Shown one piece after another: positions 28,305 to 37,166 of a stretch of DNA of 64,000 bases. The notes under the pieces were generated by a model. The model ran no database searches. It saw only the letters and a program-made list of their open reading frames with translations, and was not told the origin of the DNA. Each line of letters starts with the position of its first letter. Positions within the stretch are counted from its first letter, which is position 1. The position numbers were made by a program, and so were the translations under genes. The DNA lies in the NCBI GenBank assembly GCA_963698435.1, contig CAVOQV010000018.1:568860-632859 (forward strand), given 5' to 3'. Source of the DNA: Sva-07 sp963698435 (GTDB taxonomy: Bacteria; Actinomycetota; Acidimicrobiia; Acidimicrobiales; Ilumatobacteraceae).

Positions 28305-28339
28305 ATGTACCGATTGGTGTCTGACACCAATCGGTACAT
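28305..28339. repeat. REP-like hairpin 2, at upp stop codon
   Basis: ATGTACCGATTGGTGTC, a single T, and its perfect complement give a 17-bp stem with a one-base loop. It abuts the upp stop codon (28341-28339, minus strand) and so may also terminate upp. It shares the core GGTGTC-N-GACACC with the hairpin at 27615-27639. Confidence 0.8.
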
Positions 28340-28974
28340 CAGGCGGGGGTGCCGAACTGGCGGTCGCCGGCGTCGCCGAGGCCGGGGACGATGAAGGCGT
28401 CGTCGTTCAGGTGATCGTCGATCGCCGCGGTGAAGAGCCGGATCGGCAGGTCTTCGGCGTCGAGTGCCGCGATGCCCTCCGGGGCAGCCAACGCACACAC
28501 GACGGTGATCGGTGCTGGTGCATCGCGTTCGAGGAGTAGTCGGATCGTGTGGATCAACGAACCGCCGGTCGCCAGCATCGGGTCGAGCACGAGCACGGGA
28601 CGACCGGCGAGCGACTCCGGCAGCTTGTTGACGTACGGCTCGGGCTGATGGGTCGTTTCGTTGCGGGCCATGCCGATGAAGCCGATGTCGGCGTTCGGGA
28701 GCAGGTCCTGCGCCGGGCCGACGAAGCCCAGGCCGGCTCGGAGGATCGGCACGACCACCGGCTGCACGGCGATGCGTACCGCACGCGCCGTGGTCAACGG
28801 TGTCTCGACCGTACCTTCGACGGTGGGCAGCGATCTGGTCGCTTCGGCGATCAGCAGGCCACCGATGCGCTCGAGGTTCTGGCGGAACAGAGCATTGGGC
28901 GTGTCGCGGTCGCGGATCTGGGCCAAGGCATCGGTGCACACCGGGTGATCGACCAGCGTCGTCTCGACAGCCAT
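28339..28974 (-). CDS. upp: Uracil phosphoribosyltransferase
   Basis: The 211-residue enzyme joins uracil and PRPP to make UMP in pyrimidine salvage. The PRPP loop is VLVLDPMLATGGS (about residue 128). The flexible arm with VPILRAGLGFVGPAQDLLP precedes it, and the uracil-binding end DAGDRQFGTP closes the protein. Length is typical. Its start lies one base after the add stop codon, so add-upp is a two-gene operon. A 17-bp hairpin begins at the stop. Confidence 0.96.
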   Translation of the reverse strand: MAVETTLVDHPVCTDALAQIRDRDTPNALFRQNLERIGGLLIAEATRSLPTVEGTVETPLTTARAVRIAVQPVVVPILRAGLGFVGPAQDLLPNADIGFIGMARNETTHQPEPYVNKLPESLAGRPVLVLDPMLATGGSLIHTIRLLLERDAPAPITVVCALAAPEGIAALDAEDLPIRLFTAAIDDHLNDDAFIVPGLGDAGDRQFGTPA

Positions 28975-28975
28975 G

Positions 28976-30064
28976 TCAGGCAGCCCCGAGCGAGAGTTCG
29001 GACTTCAAGATCGAGTACCGGGGCTTGATCACGCCGTTGATCAACTTCAGCCGCTCGGGGAACGGAGCGAACGCCGACTTCATCGCGTTGACCGTGAGCC
29101 ACTCGAAGTCGTCGAGTCCCCACCCGAACGCCTCGTGGAGCTTCTGCATCTCCTTGGTCATCGACGTGTTGCTCATCAGGCGATTGTCCGTGTTGACCGT
29201 GACCCGGAATCGGAGTCGTCGCAGCATCCCGATCGGGTGATCGGCGATCGACGGGACGACGCCGGTGTTGACGTTCGACGTCGGGCACAACTCGAGCGGG
29301 ATACGCCGATCACGGATGTAGGTGGCCAGACGGCCCAGCTTCTCCGAGCCGAGACCGTTGCCGGGGTCGATGTCGTCGACGATCCGGACGCCGTGGCCCA
29401 GTCGTTCGGCTCCGCAGAACTGCACCGCTTCCCAGATCGACGGCAGCCCGAACGCCTCGCCGGCGTGGATGGTCGAGTGGAAGTTCTCACGGTTGACGTA
29501 CTGGAACGCATCGAGGTGACGCGACGGCGGATACCCGGCTTCGGCGCCGGCGATGTCGAAGCCGACCACGCCGGCGTCACGGAACCGGACCGCCAGCTCG
29601 GCGATCTCGAGCGAACGGGCAGCGGTGCGCATCGCCGACACGATCGCGTAGATGGTCAGGTCGGTGTCGGCCGACCCGCGCCGGAAGCCGTCGAGCACCG
29701 CCTCCATCACCTCGTCGAGCGTCAGGCCCTTCTCGGTGCTGAGCTCGGGGGCGAAGCGGACCTCGGCGTAAACGACACCGTCCGCGGCCAGATCCTGCGC
29801 GCACTCGTACGCGACCCGCTCGATCGCGTCGCGGTCCTGCATCACCCCGACGGTGTGGGCGAACGTCTCGAGGTACAGGACCAGGTCGTTTCGCTTGGCG
29901 CCCCGGTTGAACCAGGTGGCGAGGTCGTCGACGTCGGTGGTCGGCAGGTCCTTGTAGCCGAACTCCTGCGCGAGTTCGATCACGGTCTGCGGACGGACGC
30001 CACCATCGAGGTGGTCGTGGAGCAGCGCCTTGGGTGCTCGGTGGATCAGATCGGCCAGAGACAT
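28976..30064 (-). CDS. add: Adenosine deaminase
   Basis: The 362-residue zinc hydrolase converts adenosine or deoxyadenosine to inosine. Zinc ligands are in ALLHDHLDGGVRP; the substrate and zinc motifs HAGEAFG and ERLGHGVRI follow. LCPTSNVNTG, and VTVNTDNRLMSNTSMTKE near the C-terminus, carry the remaining zinc Asp. The NTDN in place of NTDD is common in actinobacterial enzymes. It is first in an operon with upp. ATG 30064 has TAGCGT 6 nt upstream on the minus strand, a leaderless pattern. Confidence 0.95.
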   Translation of the reverse strand: MSLADLIHRAPKALLHDHLDGGVRPQTVIELAQEFGYKDLPTTDVDDLATWFNRGAKRNDLVLYLETFAHTVGVMQDRDAIERVAYECAQDLAADGVVYAEVRFAPELSTEKGLTLDEVMEAVLDGFRRGSADTDLTIYAIVSAMRTAARSLEIAELAVRFRDAGVVGFDIAGAEAGYPPSRHLDAFQYVNRENFHSTIHAGEAFGLPSIWEAVQFCGAERLGHGVRIVDDIDPGNGLGSEKLGRLATYIRDRRIPLELCPTSNVNTGVVPSIADHPIGMLRRLRFRVTVNTDNRLMSNTSMTKEMQKLHEAFGWGLDDFEWLTVNAMKSAFAPFPERLKLINGVIKPRYSILKSELSLGAA

Positions 30065-30070
30065 GGATCC

Positions 30071-30076
30071 ACGCTA
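30071..30076 (-). promoter_or_regulatory. -10 element, leaderless add-upp operon
   Basis: TAGCGT on the minus strand lies 6 nt before the add ATG. Confidence 0.45.
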
Positions 30077-30142
30077 CCGAGTCGGGATCGGTCAGCCGAG
30101 CGGTCCGTCTGCGAACGTGACGCCCAGCGGGAACGTCGACAG

Positions 30143-30148
30143 TAGCCT
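30143..30148 (+). promoter_or_regulatory. -10 element, leaderless queF
   Basis: TAGCCT lies 8 nt before the queF ATG at 30157. Confidence 0.45.
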
Positions 30149-30156
30149 CGGCGTCC

Positions 30157-30534
30157 ATGGAGCTGACCGTTCTGGGCAACACCGTTCGTCATCCGATCGA
30201 ACACGTGGAGGTGTTCGCAGCGCCACCGCATCTCGCCAGCGTCACGTTCCGAACCGACGAACTCAGTTCGATGTGTCCCGTGACCGAGCAGCCCGACCTG
30301 TCGGCGGTGACGATCGAGTACGAGCCCAGGGAGTGGTGCGTCGAGTCGAAGAGCCTGAAGCTCTACCTCTGGGGGTTTCGCGACCGCGCGGTGTTCGCCG
30401 AAGCACTGGCATCGGAGATTGCCCAGGAGATCATGCATTCGGCGCAGCCGGCACGTGTGGTCGTGAAGCTCACACAGCGCCCGCGAGGTGGGATCGAGGT
30501 CGAGGCAGCCGCCGAACTCGTTCGCACTCCCTGA
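30157..30534 (+). CDS. queF: NADPH-dependent 7-cyano-7-deazaguanine reductase (preQ1 synthase)
   Basis: The 125-residue unimodular QueF reduces the nitrile of preQ0 to the amine preQ1 on the way to queuosine in tRNA. The catalytic Cys is C40 in SSMCPVTEQPD, with the partner Asp seven residues later (D47), as in known enzymes. The QueF motif E-S-K-S-L-K is present as CVESKSLKLYLW, and the C-terminal RPRGGIEVEA matches substrate-binding blocks. It is a single gene here; no queC, queD or queE is in the window. It diverges from add with 92 bp between. Confidence 0.93.
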   Translation: MELTVLGNTVRHPIEHVEVFAAPPHLASVTFRTDELSSMCPVTEQPDLSAVTIEYEPREWCVESKSLKLYLWGFRDRAVFAEALASEIAQEIMHSAQPARVVVKLTQRPRGGIEVEAAAELVRTP

Positions 30535-30573
30535 CGCGGTCGGGCGTCACGACGAGGGCCGGTGCGCGACCGG

Positions 30574-31911
30574 TCACTTCGACGGGGTGTACGGCTGACC
30601 CTCTGCTGCCGGTGCGACAGCCCGGCCCAGTGCCCCGGCGACGACGATCAGCGTCACGAAGAACGGGAGGCTCTGGAAGAACTCGCTCGGAATCGCGAAA
30701 TCGCCGATCTGCACGTTGAGGAACTGCAGGCGCGAACCGAGCGCCCGGGCGAAGCCGAACAGCAGCGCGCCACCGAAGGCGCCGAAGGGTGTCCACTTTC
30801 CGAAGATCATGGCGGCGAGCGCGATGAAGCCGGCCGAGTTCGTCATGTTGTCCTCGAACCCCGACTGCGCCTCCATGGAGAACCAGGCGCCGGCGAGTCC
30901 GGCGATCAATCCTCCGAGGATCACCGACTGGTAGCGGGTGAGAATCACCCGAATTCCCAGCGTTTCTGCGGCATGCGGGTTCTCACCGCACGAGCGGACC
31001 CGGAGCCCCCAGGGCGTCCGGTACATCACCAACCAGGTCAGGAACACGATCGCATACATGGCGAAGTGCAGCGGTCCACCGGTGAACAGTGTGTCGCCCA
31101 CGATCGGGATGCTCGACAGCAGCGGGATGCCGATCTCCGACGTGGCGACGCCCTTGCTGTTGCCGCTGGGAACGATGACCTCTGAGCGCAGGAAGCCCGT
31201 CAGCCCGAGCGCGAACAGGTTGATGACCACACCCGCGATGATCTGATTGATCTGGTACTTGATCGACAGCACGGCGAGCAGCGAGGCGAGGAGCCCACCG
31301 GTCAGCATGGCGACGAGGATCGACAGCCACAGCCATGTCGCGCTGGTCGCAGAGCCCATCACGGCATAGGTCATGAATCCGACGCCGGCCGAGCCGAGCA
31401 TCATCCCCTCGATGCCGATGTTCACGATGCCGACGTGCTCGGACCACAGCCCCGTCATCGCGCCGAGTGCGATGGGGGTGGCCAGCAGCAAGGACTCGTC
31501 GAACAGGTTCGTCACGTTCGTGCCAGGTGCGTCCGACAGGGCCAGCCCGAGGGCGAGGATGAGCGGGATCGCGAGGGCACCGGCGATGAGCTGAGTGATC
31601 AGCGAGAGCCGATCGAAGCGATGCGGGAGGAAGCTGAGTACGGCGGTGATGATGAAGAACACGCCGATCGCGGTGACCACCACGACCGGGTTGAAGCTCA
31701 CCTGCAGCGGGTCGGGCGGGGGTTCGAAGGCGATCGACTTGGTCTCGCTCGAGAGGTTCGGCGCGATCGCGAAACCGAGCGCGAGCCCGATCAGGCCGAG
31801 CAGGCCGCCGACGATCTGACGGCGCCCGAGTCGCCGGGAGATGGCCAACTCCTCGTTGAGCCCGGTCCCGATGAGTCGGCCCGGAAGTGGTGCGCCCATC
31901 TCGTTGCTCAT
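30574..31911 (-). CDS. ABC transporter permease, nucleoside/BMP type (second permease)
   Basis: The 445-residue BPD_transp_2 membrane protein has an N-terminal helix (about residues 32-52), several further helices, the signature NIGIEGMMLGSAGVG and RSCGENPHAAETLGI, the EAA-like coupling loop of this family. It pairs with the permease encoded just upstream, with which it shares an ATGA stop/start overlap. In characterised systems (BmpA-NupABC, RnsBACD) this heterodimer imports nucleosides. The start is ATG 31911, though the frame is open further upstream inside the neighbouring gene. Confidence 0.93.
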   Translation of the reverse strand: MSNEMGAPLPGRLIGTGLNEELAISRRLGRRQIVGGLLGLIGLALGFAIAPNLSSETKSIAFEPPPDPLQVSFNPVVVVTAIGVFFIITAVLSFLPHRFDRLSLITQLIAGALAIPLILALGLALSDAPGTNVTNLFDESLLLATPIALGAMTGLWSEHVGIVNIGIEGMMLGSAGVGFMTYAVMGSATSATWLWLSILVAMLTGGLLASLLAVLSIKYQINQIIAGVVINLFALGLTGFLRSEVIVPSGNSKGVATSEIGIPLLSSIPIVGDTLFTGGPLHFAMYAIVFLTWLVMYRTPWGLRVRSCGENPHAAETLGIRVILTRYQSVILGGLIAGLAGAWFSMEAQSGFEDNMTNSAGFIALAAMIFGKWTPFGAFGGALLFGFARALGSRLQFLNVQIGDFAIPSEFFQSLPFFVTLIVVAGALGRAVAPAAEGQPYTPSK

Positions 31912-33050
31912 GTGCTGCTCCAGCCTGCCGAGCCGGTGGCAAGGCGGGTCGACCCATCGCCTTTCAGTCGGAACACCCATCTCACGATGGCGTCGGCGGC
32001 CACGAAGAGCAGGATCAGCGATTGGATGATGCGAACCACGTCGATCGAGACGTCCGCCTCCTGCTGCATCAGGGGAGCCCCTGCGAGCAGCGAACCCCAC
32101 AGCAGCGCCGCGGGGATGATCGCCAGCGGGTTGGTACGCGCGAGCAGGGCGATCGCGATGCCGTCGAAACCGATGAACGCGAAGGTTCCCGGTTGGAAGA
32201 AGCCGTTCGTACCGGCGACCTCCGATGCGGCGGCGATCCCGGCGAATCCGCCGGACAGCACCATGGCGAGCACGATGATCCGGTTGACGCTGATCCCTGC
32301 GTACCGCGCGGCGTGAGGGTTGGTGCCGACGGTGATGACCTCGAATCCGAAGTTGGTGCGGCGGAGCACGTACCAGACGATGACACACAGCACGATCATG
32401 ATCACGAGGCCGAGATGCAGCGTCGGTTCGCTGTCGAACAGCTCCGGCAGCCGGCCGCTTCCGGAGATCTCCTTCGTTCGCGGCACGCTGGCGGAGGTGT
32501 CACGCAGGATGAGCGGGTTGGTCGAGTTGATCAGCCAGCGGGTCATGAACAGGGCGATGCTGTTGAGCATGATCGTGCTGATCACCTCGTGAGCCCCCGT
32601 GCGAGCCCGAAGCACACCGGGGATGCCGCCCCAGAACGCACCGCCGAGGAAGCCGGCGGCGACGATGATCGGGATCGCGATGATGCCGGGAGCATCGAAC
32701 ACGAACGCCCAGGTTCCGACCCAGGCGGCGACGACTCCGCCCACCAGGAGCTGTCCTTCGGCACCGATGTTGAACAGTCCCGCCCGGAACGCGAACGCGA
32801 GCGCCAGCGCCGAGCCGATGAAGGGAACCGACCGGGCGATCGATCCGGCGACCCGTTCGGGCGTCCCGAACATGCCTCGCAACAGTGCCCAGTAGGCCTC
32901 GAACGGGTTGACACCGATGAGCGCGATGAGGACACCGCCGACGGCGAAGGCCAGGATCAGTGCGTACAGCGGGACCAGGACGGGCTGGAGGTCCCACCAC
33001 TGGAACACCCACTTGCGCCCGTCGCGCCTCTGTTGGGGTTGTTCGCTCAT
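31908..33050 (-). CDS. ABC transporter permease, nucleoside/BMP type (first permease)
   Basis: The 380-residue membrane protein has NIGAEGQLLVGGVVAAWVG and TVGTNPHAARYAGIS, the two signature loops of BMP-linked permeases. TGAHEVISTIMLNSIA and FQPGTFAFIGFDGIAIALLAR also match. About nine to ten helices are evident. It overlaps both neighbours by 4 nt (ATGA), so the order ATPase, permease, permease is one translationally coupled operon fed by the upstream lipoprotein gene. Confidence 0.94.
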   Translation of the reverse strand: MSEQPQQRRDGRKWVFQWWDLQPVLVPLYALILAFAVGGVLIALIGVNPFEAYWALLRGMFGTPERVAGSIARSVPFIGSALALAFAFRAGLFNIGAEGQLLVGGVVAAWVGTWAFVFDAPGIIAIPIIVAAGFLGGAFWGGIPGVLRARTGAHEVISTIMLNSIALFMTRWLINSTNPLILRDTSASVPRTKEISGSGRLPELFDSEPTLHLGLVIMIVLCVIVWYVLRRTNFGFEVITVGTNPHAARYAGISVNRIIVLAMVLSGGFAGIAAASEVAGTNGFFQPGTFAFIGFDGIAIALLARTNPLAIIPAALLWGSLLAGAPLMQQEADVSIDVVRIIQSLILLFVAADAIVRWVFRLKGDGSTRLATGSAGWSST

Positions 33051-34618
33051 CCGACGAGCTCCTCGGACTCGGGTGATGCGCCGGTTGCCATCAGGTATCC
33101 GAGCTGCTCACGAGTTGCGTTCTCGCCCTCGAACACACCGACGAGCCGGCCCCGGTACAAGACACCGATCCGGTCCGACAACGACAGGATCTCGTCGAGT
33201 TCGGCAGAGACGAGCAACACCCCGACACCCTTGTCGCGGAGTTCGATGATCTGCTTGTGGATGAACTCGATCGACCCGACGTCCAGCCCGCGTGTCGGTT
33301 GGGCCACGACGAGCAGCTTGACGTCGCGCGAGAGTTCGCGGGCGATGATGACCTTCTGCTGGTTGCCGCCCGAGAGGGTCTCGACCGGGACGTCGATCCC
33401 AGGCGTGCGGATGTCGAACTCCGAGACGAGGACGGCGGCCTCGTCGTCGATGGCCTTGACGTTCCGGATGCCTCGTCGGGAGAACCGCTTCTTGTAGTAC
33501 CGGTTCAGCACCAGGTTGTCGGCGATGGTGTACGGGCCGACCAGGCCGTGCTTGTTGCGGTCTTCGGGGACGTGACTGACGCCGAGCTCGGTGATCTGAC
33601 GCGGGGTCATCTTCGTCGTGTCGTTCCCGAGCATCTCGACGGATCCGCTGGCGACTCGCCGCATCCCCGTGACGGCCTCGACGAGCTCTCGCTGCCCGTT
33701 GCCTTCGACGCCGGCAACTCCGAAGATCTCCCCGGCGCGGACTTCGACGCCGAATCCGTTGACGGTCGTCACGCCCCGTTCGTCCTGAACGACGAGACCG
33801 TCGATCCTGAGCGCGACGTCGCCGGGGGCCGCTTGGCCCTTCTCGACCTGGAACACGACGTCGCGACCCACCATCAAGTTGGCGAGCGACTGCTGCGTTG
33901 CCGTGTTCGGGTCGGCGGTCCCGGCAACCTTGCCGTTGCGCAGGACGGTGATCCGGTCGGCGACCGCGAGCACCTCACGCAGCTTGTGCGTGATGAAGAT
34001 GATCGACTTGCCCTGGTCGACGAGACTGCGGACGACCGCGAAGAACTCGTCGACCTCGCCGGGAGTGAGGACGGCCGTCGGCTCGTCGAGGATCAGGATG
34101 TCGGCCTCGCGGAACAGTGCCTTGATCAGTTCGACACGTTGCTGTTCGCCGACCGAGAGGTCGCCGACCTTGGCGTCGGGATCGACGCTCAGGCCGTAGC
34201 GCGTTTCGAGCTCCCGGATCCGCTTTCGGGCCTCCTTGACATCGATCAAGCCGTTCTTCGACAGCTCGTTGCCGAGGATCACGTTCTCGACGACGGTGAA
34301 GACGGGGATCAGCTGGAAGTGCTGGTGGACCATGCCGATCCCGTGATCGATGGCGTCGTTCACGCCGGTGAAGCTGACCTCCTCGCCACGAACCCGAATG
34401 GTGCCGGCGTCGGGCTGATACAGGCCGAACACCACGTTCATCAGCGTGCTCTTGCCGGCGCCGTTCTCGCCGAGCAGGCAATGGATCTCGCCCTGATTGA
34501 GCGTCAGGTTGACATCTTCGTTGGCGATCACCCCCGGAAACGTCTTGGTGACACCACTCACCTCGAGGACCGGACCGTTCGCCTGAATGGCCTCACCCTC
34601 GCCGCCGGCGTCGGTCAT
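33047..34618 (-). CDS. ABC transporter ATP-binding protein, nucleoside/BMP type (double NBD)
   Basis: The 523-residue protein contains two nucleotide-binding domains. The first has Walker A GENGAGKSTLM, signature LSVGEQQRVELIKAL and Walker B ILILDEPTAVLTP. The second has the usual degenerate P-loop GVEGNGQRELVEA, signature LSGGNQQKVIIARELS and AQPTRGLD. This double arrangement is normal for nucleoside and ribose importers. It energises uptake by the two downstream permeases. A 12-bp hairpin separates it from the lipoprotein gene, a typical device for making more binding protein than ATPase. Confidence 0.95.
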   Translation of the reverse strand: MTDAGGEGEAIQANGPVLEVSGVTKTFPGVIANEDVNLTLNQGEIHCLLGENGAGKSTLMNVVFGLYQPDAGTIRVRGEEVSFTGVNDAIDHGIGMVHQHFQLIPVFTVVENVILGNELSKNGLIDVKEARKRIRELETRYGLSVDPDAKVGDLSVGEQQRVELIKALFREADILILDEPTAVLTPGEVDEFFAVVRSLVDQGKSIIFITHKLREVLAVADRITVLRNGKVAGTADPNTATQQSLANLMVGRDVVFQVEKGQAAPGDVALRIDGLVVQDERGVTTVNGFGVEVRAGEIFGVAGVEGNGQRELVEAVTGMRRVASGSVEMLGNDTTKMTPRQITELGVSHVPEDRNKHGLVGPYTIADNLVLNRYYKKRFSRRGIRNVKAIDDEAAVLVSEFDIRTPGIDVPVETLSGGNQQKVIIARELSRDVKLLVVAQPTRGLDVGSIEFIHKQIIELRDKGVGVLLVSAELDEILSLSDRIGVLYRGRLVGVFEGENATREQLGYLMATGASPESEELVG

Positions 34619-34703
34619 TGGCCCGCCCCCTCACGCTGCTGCACGATCGGGAGCCTAGAACATCGCGGCGGTTCGAGCCGTCCTGCTCGCTTCGAAACGC
34701 GAA

Positions 34704-34734
34704 CGGGCCCGACCCCCAGAGAGGGTCGGGCCCG
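34704..34734 (-). terminator. Hairpin between BMP lipoprotein and ABC ATPase genes
   Basis: CGGGCCCGACCC (34704-34715) pairs perfectly with GGGTCGGGCCCG (34723-34734) across a 7-nt loop. It lies 43 bp after the lipoprotein stop codon and before the ATPase start. It is likely a partial terminator or mRNA-stabilising structure in the transporter operon. Confidence 0.65.
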
Positions 34735-34776
34735 ATCCGTGCTCGACGAGTGTCGAGCTCATTCAGTGGGGACGGG

Positions 34777-35970
34777 TCAGTCGCAGGCCGAGCCTTCGCC
34801 CAGCGGCAGACCGTCGATCCCACAGATACCGGTGGTGATGCTGCCGTCGGCCAAACCGACTCGAGCTGCCTCGACCGCTGCTGTCACCTCGGCTGGGATG
34901 TCGGCGTCGTGGGGTTCTGCGTAGGTGATGAGGTCGTTCGCAGCCGTGCCGACGACGAGACCGCCTTCGAAGGTGTCCTGGATCGAGTCAGCGATCAGAC
35001 GGAAGGTGGCGATGTCGACTCGCTTGACCGCTGAGCTGGCGAGGTACTCCGAACCCGGAGCGCTGCCGCTCGCGAAGGTGGTGAAGTACTCGTCCTGGTC
35101 GACGCCGATCGCCCACACGCCGGCTTCGGCCGCCGCGGCGATACCACCGGAGCCGGTCTGGCCTCCGGCGCCGAAGATCACATCGGCGCCTTCCCCGATG
35201 AACTGGGCGGCATCCGACGCGCCCTTGGCGATGTCGGTGAAGCTCTCGTTGTAGATCGACAGCACCCGGATGTCGGGGTTCACCGACTGGGCGCCGGCCG
35301 TGTAGCCGTTGACGAACTTGACGACGGGCGGGACGTCTTCCCGTCCGGCGACGACACCGATGACGCCGGTCTCGCTCAACGAGGCGGCGAGGACACCAGC
35401 GATGAAGCCGCTCTCGTCTTCGTTGAAGACGACGCCGGCCATGTTGTCGGGGTACTCCTCGAGGAACTGGTCGATCCCGATGAAGTCGACATCGGGATTG
35501 GCGACCGCGGCCTCCTCGGTGTCGGTGGTGATGAGGAAGCCGACCGTGACGAGGGTGTTCGGGTCGTTCTCGAGTGACGTCGCGATGTTGGCCGCGTAGT
35601 CGGCCTCGGAGACGGTCTCGATGAAGCTGGTGTTCTGGATGCCGAAGCACTCGGCTGCGGCGATCATGCCCTCGTAGGCGAACTGGTTGAACGTGCCGTC
35701 GTCGACCTTGCCGATGTCGGTCACGAGGTTGACCCGGAAGTCTTCCGGGGCCTGCAGACCGTCGTAGCTCGCGCACTCGGCATCGAGCGTCAGGAATGCG
35801 ACGTCTTCACCGTCGCCTCCCTCGGTCGTGGCCTCGGTGCCCTCGGTGGTCGCTTCGGTGCTGTCTGGCGCGTCGGTGGACTCACTTCCCGAGTCGTCGT
35901 CGCTCCCGCATGCTGCTAGGCCGAGTGCGGCGATCACGCCGACGGCGAGCAGCTTCTTGCTCTTGATCAT
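34777..35970 (-). CDS. BMP family substrate-binding lipoprotein (nucleoside uptake)
   Basis: The 397-residue lipoprotein has a signal peptide with lipobox LAAC (Cys 21). A Thr/Glu/Asp-rich linker of about 40 residues and the Bmp/PnrA-like periplasmic-binding fold follow: NLVTDIGKVDDGTFNQFAYE, IGIDQF, NMAGVVFNEDESGFIAG and VIFGAGGQTGSGG. PnrA-like proteins bind purine nucleosides. AAGGGGAGA lies 6-14 nt before ATG 35970 as a strong ribosome-binding site, in contrast to the many leaderless genes nearby. It is the first gene of the uptake operon. Proximity of add, upp and the PfkB kinase supports nucleosides as substrate. Confidence 0.94.
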   Translation of the reverse strand: MIKSKKLLAVGVIAALGLAACGSDDDSGSESTDAPDSTEATTEGTEATTEGGDGEDVAFLTLDAECASYDGLQAPEDFRVNLVTDIGKVDDGTFNQFAYEGMIAAAECFGIQNTSFIETVSEADYAANIATSLENDPNTLVTVGFLITTDTEEAAVANPDVDFIGIDQFLEEYPDNMAGVVFNEDESGFIAGVLAASLSETGVIGVVAGREDVPPVVKFVNGYTAGAQSVNPDIRVLSIYNESFTDIAKGASDAAQFIGEGADVIFGAGGQTGSGGIAAAAEAGVWAIGVDQDEYFTTFASGSAPGSEYLASSAVKRVDIATFRLIADSIQDTFEGGLVVGTAANDLITYAEPHDADIPAEVTAAVEAARVGLADGSITTGICGIDGLPLGEGSACD

Positions 35971-36159
35971 GTTCTCCCCTTCAGGATGAATTGGTCTGGT
36001 TCATGATGCGAGCCGACGCGGTGCGCCGGTCGTGTTCACGCCCCAACAAGCTACCCGGTGGTAACGGCCTGTGATGCGAACCCCGTCTTGGTCATCGAAC
36101 GGGCACGGCCTCGTCGTTGCCGATGCACGGCCTGCCGCCATCGGCGAGGTCGTCGACCG

Positions 36160-36165
36160 TATCCT
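36160..36165 (+). promoter_or_regulatory. -10 element upstream of DUF459 gene
   Basis: TATCCT lies 9 nt before the GTG at 36175. Confidence 0.35.
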
Positions 36166-36174
36166 GGGAGGTCC

Positions 36175-37134
36175 GTGTCCTCGTCTTCGTCCACCCGCCG
36201 CCGCAGCAGCCGGCGCTATGCGATTCGACGCCTGGGCGCCCTCGTCGTCGTGGTGCTGTTGGGCTTCGGCGTGTTCCGGGGTGTGGGGGCCCTGCTCTCG
36301 GGCGGCGATGACGGTGTCGCCGACGCCAACGGAACGGGCGAGCCTGATCCGGTGGGTGATGGAGCCGAGCCCGTCGGTGGTTCGATCGTGCTCGATGCAT
36401 CCGATGACGTCGAGTCCGGCGAGTCCGAGCCGGACGACACCGAGCCGGTCAACACCGGCCCGGCGACCCCGGAGAACCCCGCGACGGTGTTCATCGTCGG
36501 CGACAGCGATGCGGGCACGTTCGGTCCGTACCTGCAGACGCTGCTCGACGGCACCGGCGTCGTGGAGACCCAGCTCGACTACAAGGTGTCCTCCGGTCTC
36601 GCCCGCCCCGACTTCTTCGACTGGCCGGCCGAGATCGACACCAAACTGCCCGAGGTGAACCCCGACATCGTCGTGGCGACCTTCGGTGGCAACGACGCCC
36701 AGGGCCTCGCCGTCGAGAGCGGCGAGTTCATCATCGGGGATCCGGTAGCGAACGAAGCCGAGTGGTCCGAGGAGTACCAGCGGCGGGTGGGTGCCGTGAT
36801 GGACCAGTTGTTGGAGGGTGGCCGCACGCTGGTCTGGGTCGGGATCCCGAACGACGACAACCCCGAGGTCACGGAGCGGATGGCGATCCAGGACCAGGCG
36901 GCCAAAGCGGCGGCGGCCGAGCGGCCGGAGGTGATCTTCATCGACACCTGGACGCGGTTCTCCGGGCGCGACGGGGGCTGGGCCGAGTTCGTGATCGATC
37001 CTCGCGACGGGGAGGGCAAGGACGTTCGCGCCGACGACGGGTTCCACCTGAACACCACCGGCGCCGAGATCCTCGCGATCGACATCGCCCAGGCCATTCG
37101 CGACACCCTCCGCGCCCAGGGTTCGGCCATCTGA
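36175..37134 (+). CDS. DUF459 / SGNH-hydrolase-fold secreted protein
   Basis: The 319-residue protein has an arginine- and serine-rich N-terminus and a single helix (GALVVVVLLGFGVFRGVGALL). An acidic Pro/Glu/Asp linker follows, then an SGNH domain beginning VFIVGDSDAGTFG near residue 105 (block I). FGGNDAQ is block III, and DDGFHLNTTGAEIL holds the Asp-His pair of block V. This matches the DUF459 subfamily, whose members are probably wall-polysaccharide deacetylases or acyl hydrolases, unproven. GTG 36175 was chosen because the sequence before it is noncoding-like. It faces the convergent crotonase gene. Confidence 0.82.
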   Translation: MSSSSSTRRRSSRRYAIRRLGALVVVVLLGFGVFRGVGALLSGGDDGVADANGTGEPDPVGDGAEPVGGSIVLDASDDVESGESEPDDTEPVNTGPATPENPATVFIVGDSDAGTFGPYLQTLLDGTGVVETQLDYKVSSGLARPDFFDWPAEIDTKLPEVNPDIVVATFGGNDAQGLAVESGEFIIGDPVANEAEWSEEYQRRVGAVMDQLLEGGRTLVWVGIPNDDNPEVTERMAIQDQAAKAAAAERPEVIFIDTWTRFSGRDGGWAEFVIDPRDGEGKDVRADDGFHLNTTGAEILAIDIAQAIRDTLRAQGSAI

Positions 37135-37166
37135 GCACCGCCGCGGTCCGGCCCGTGCAGTGATCG

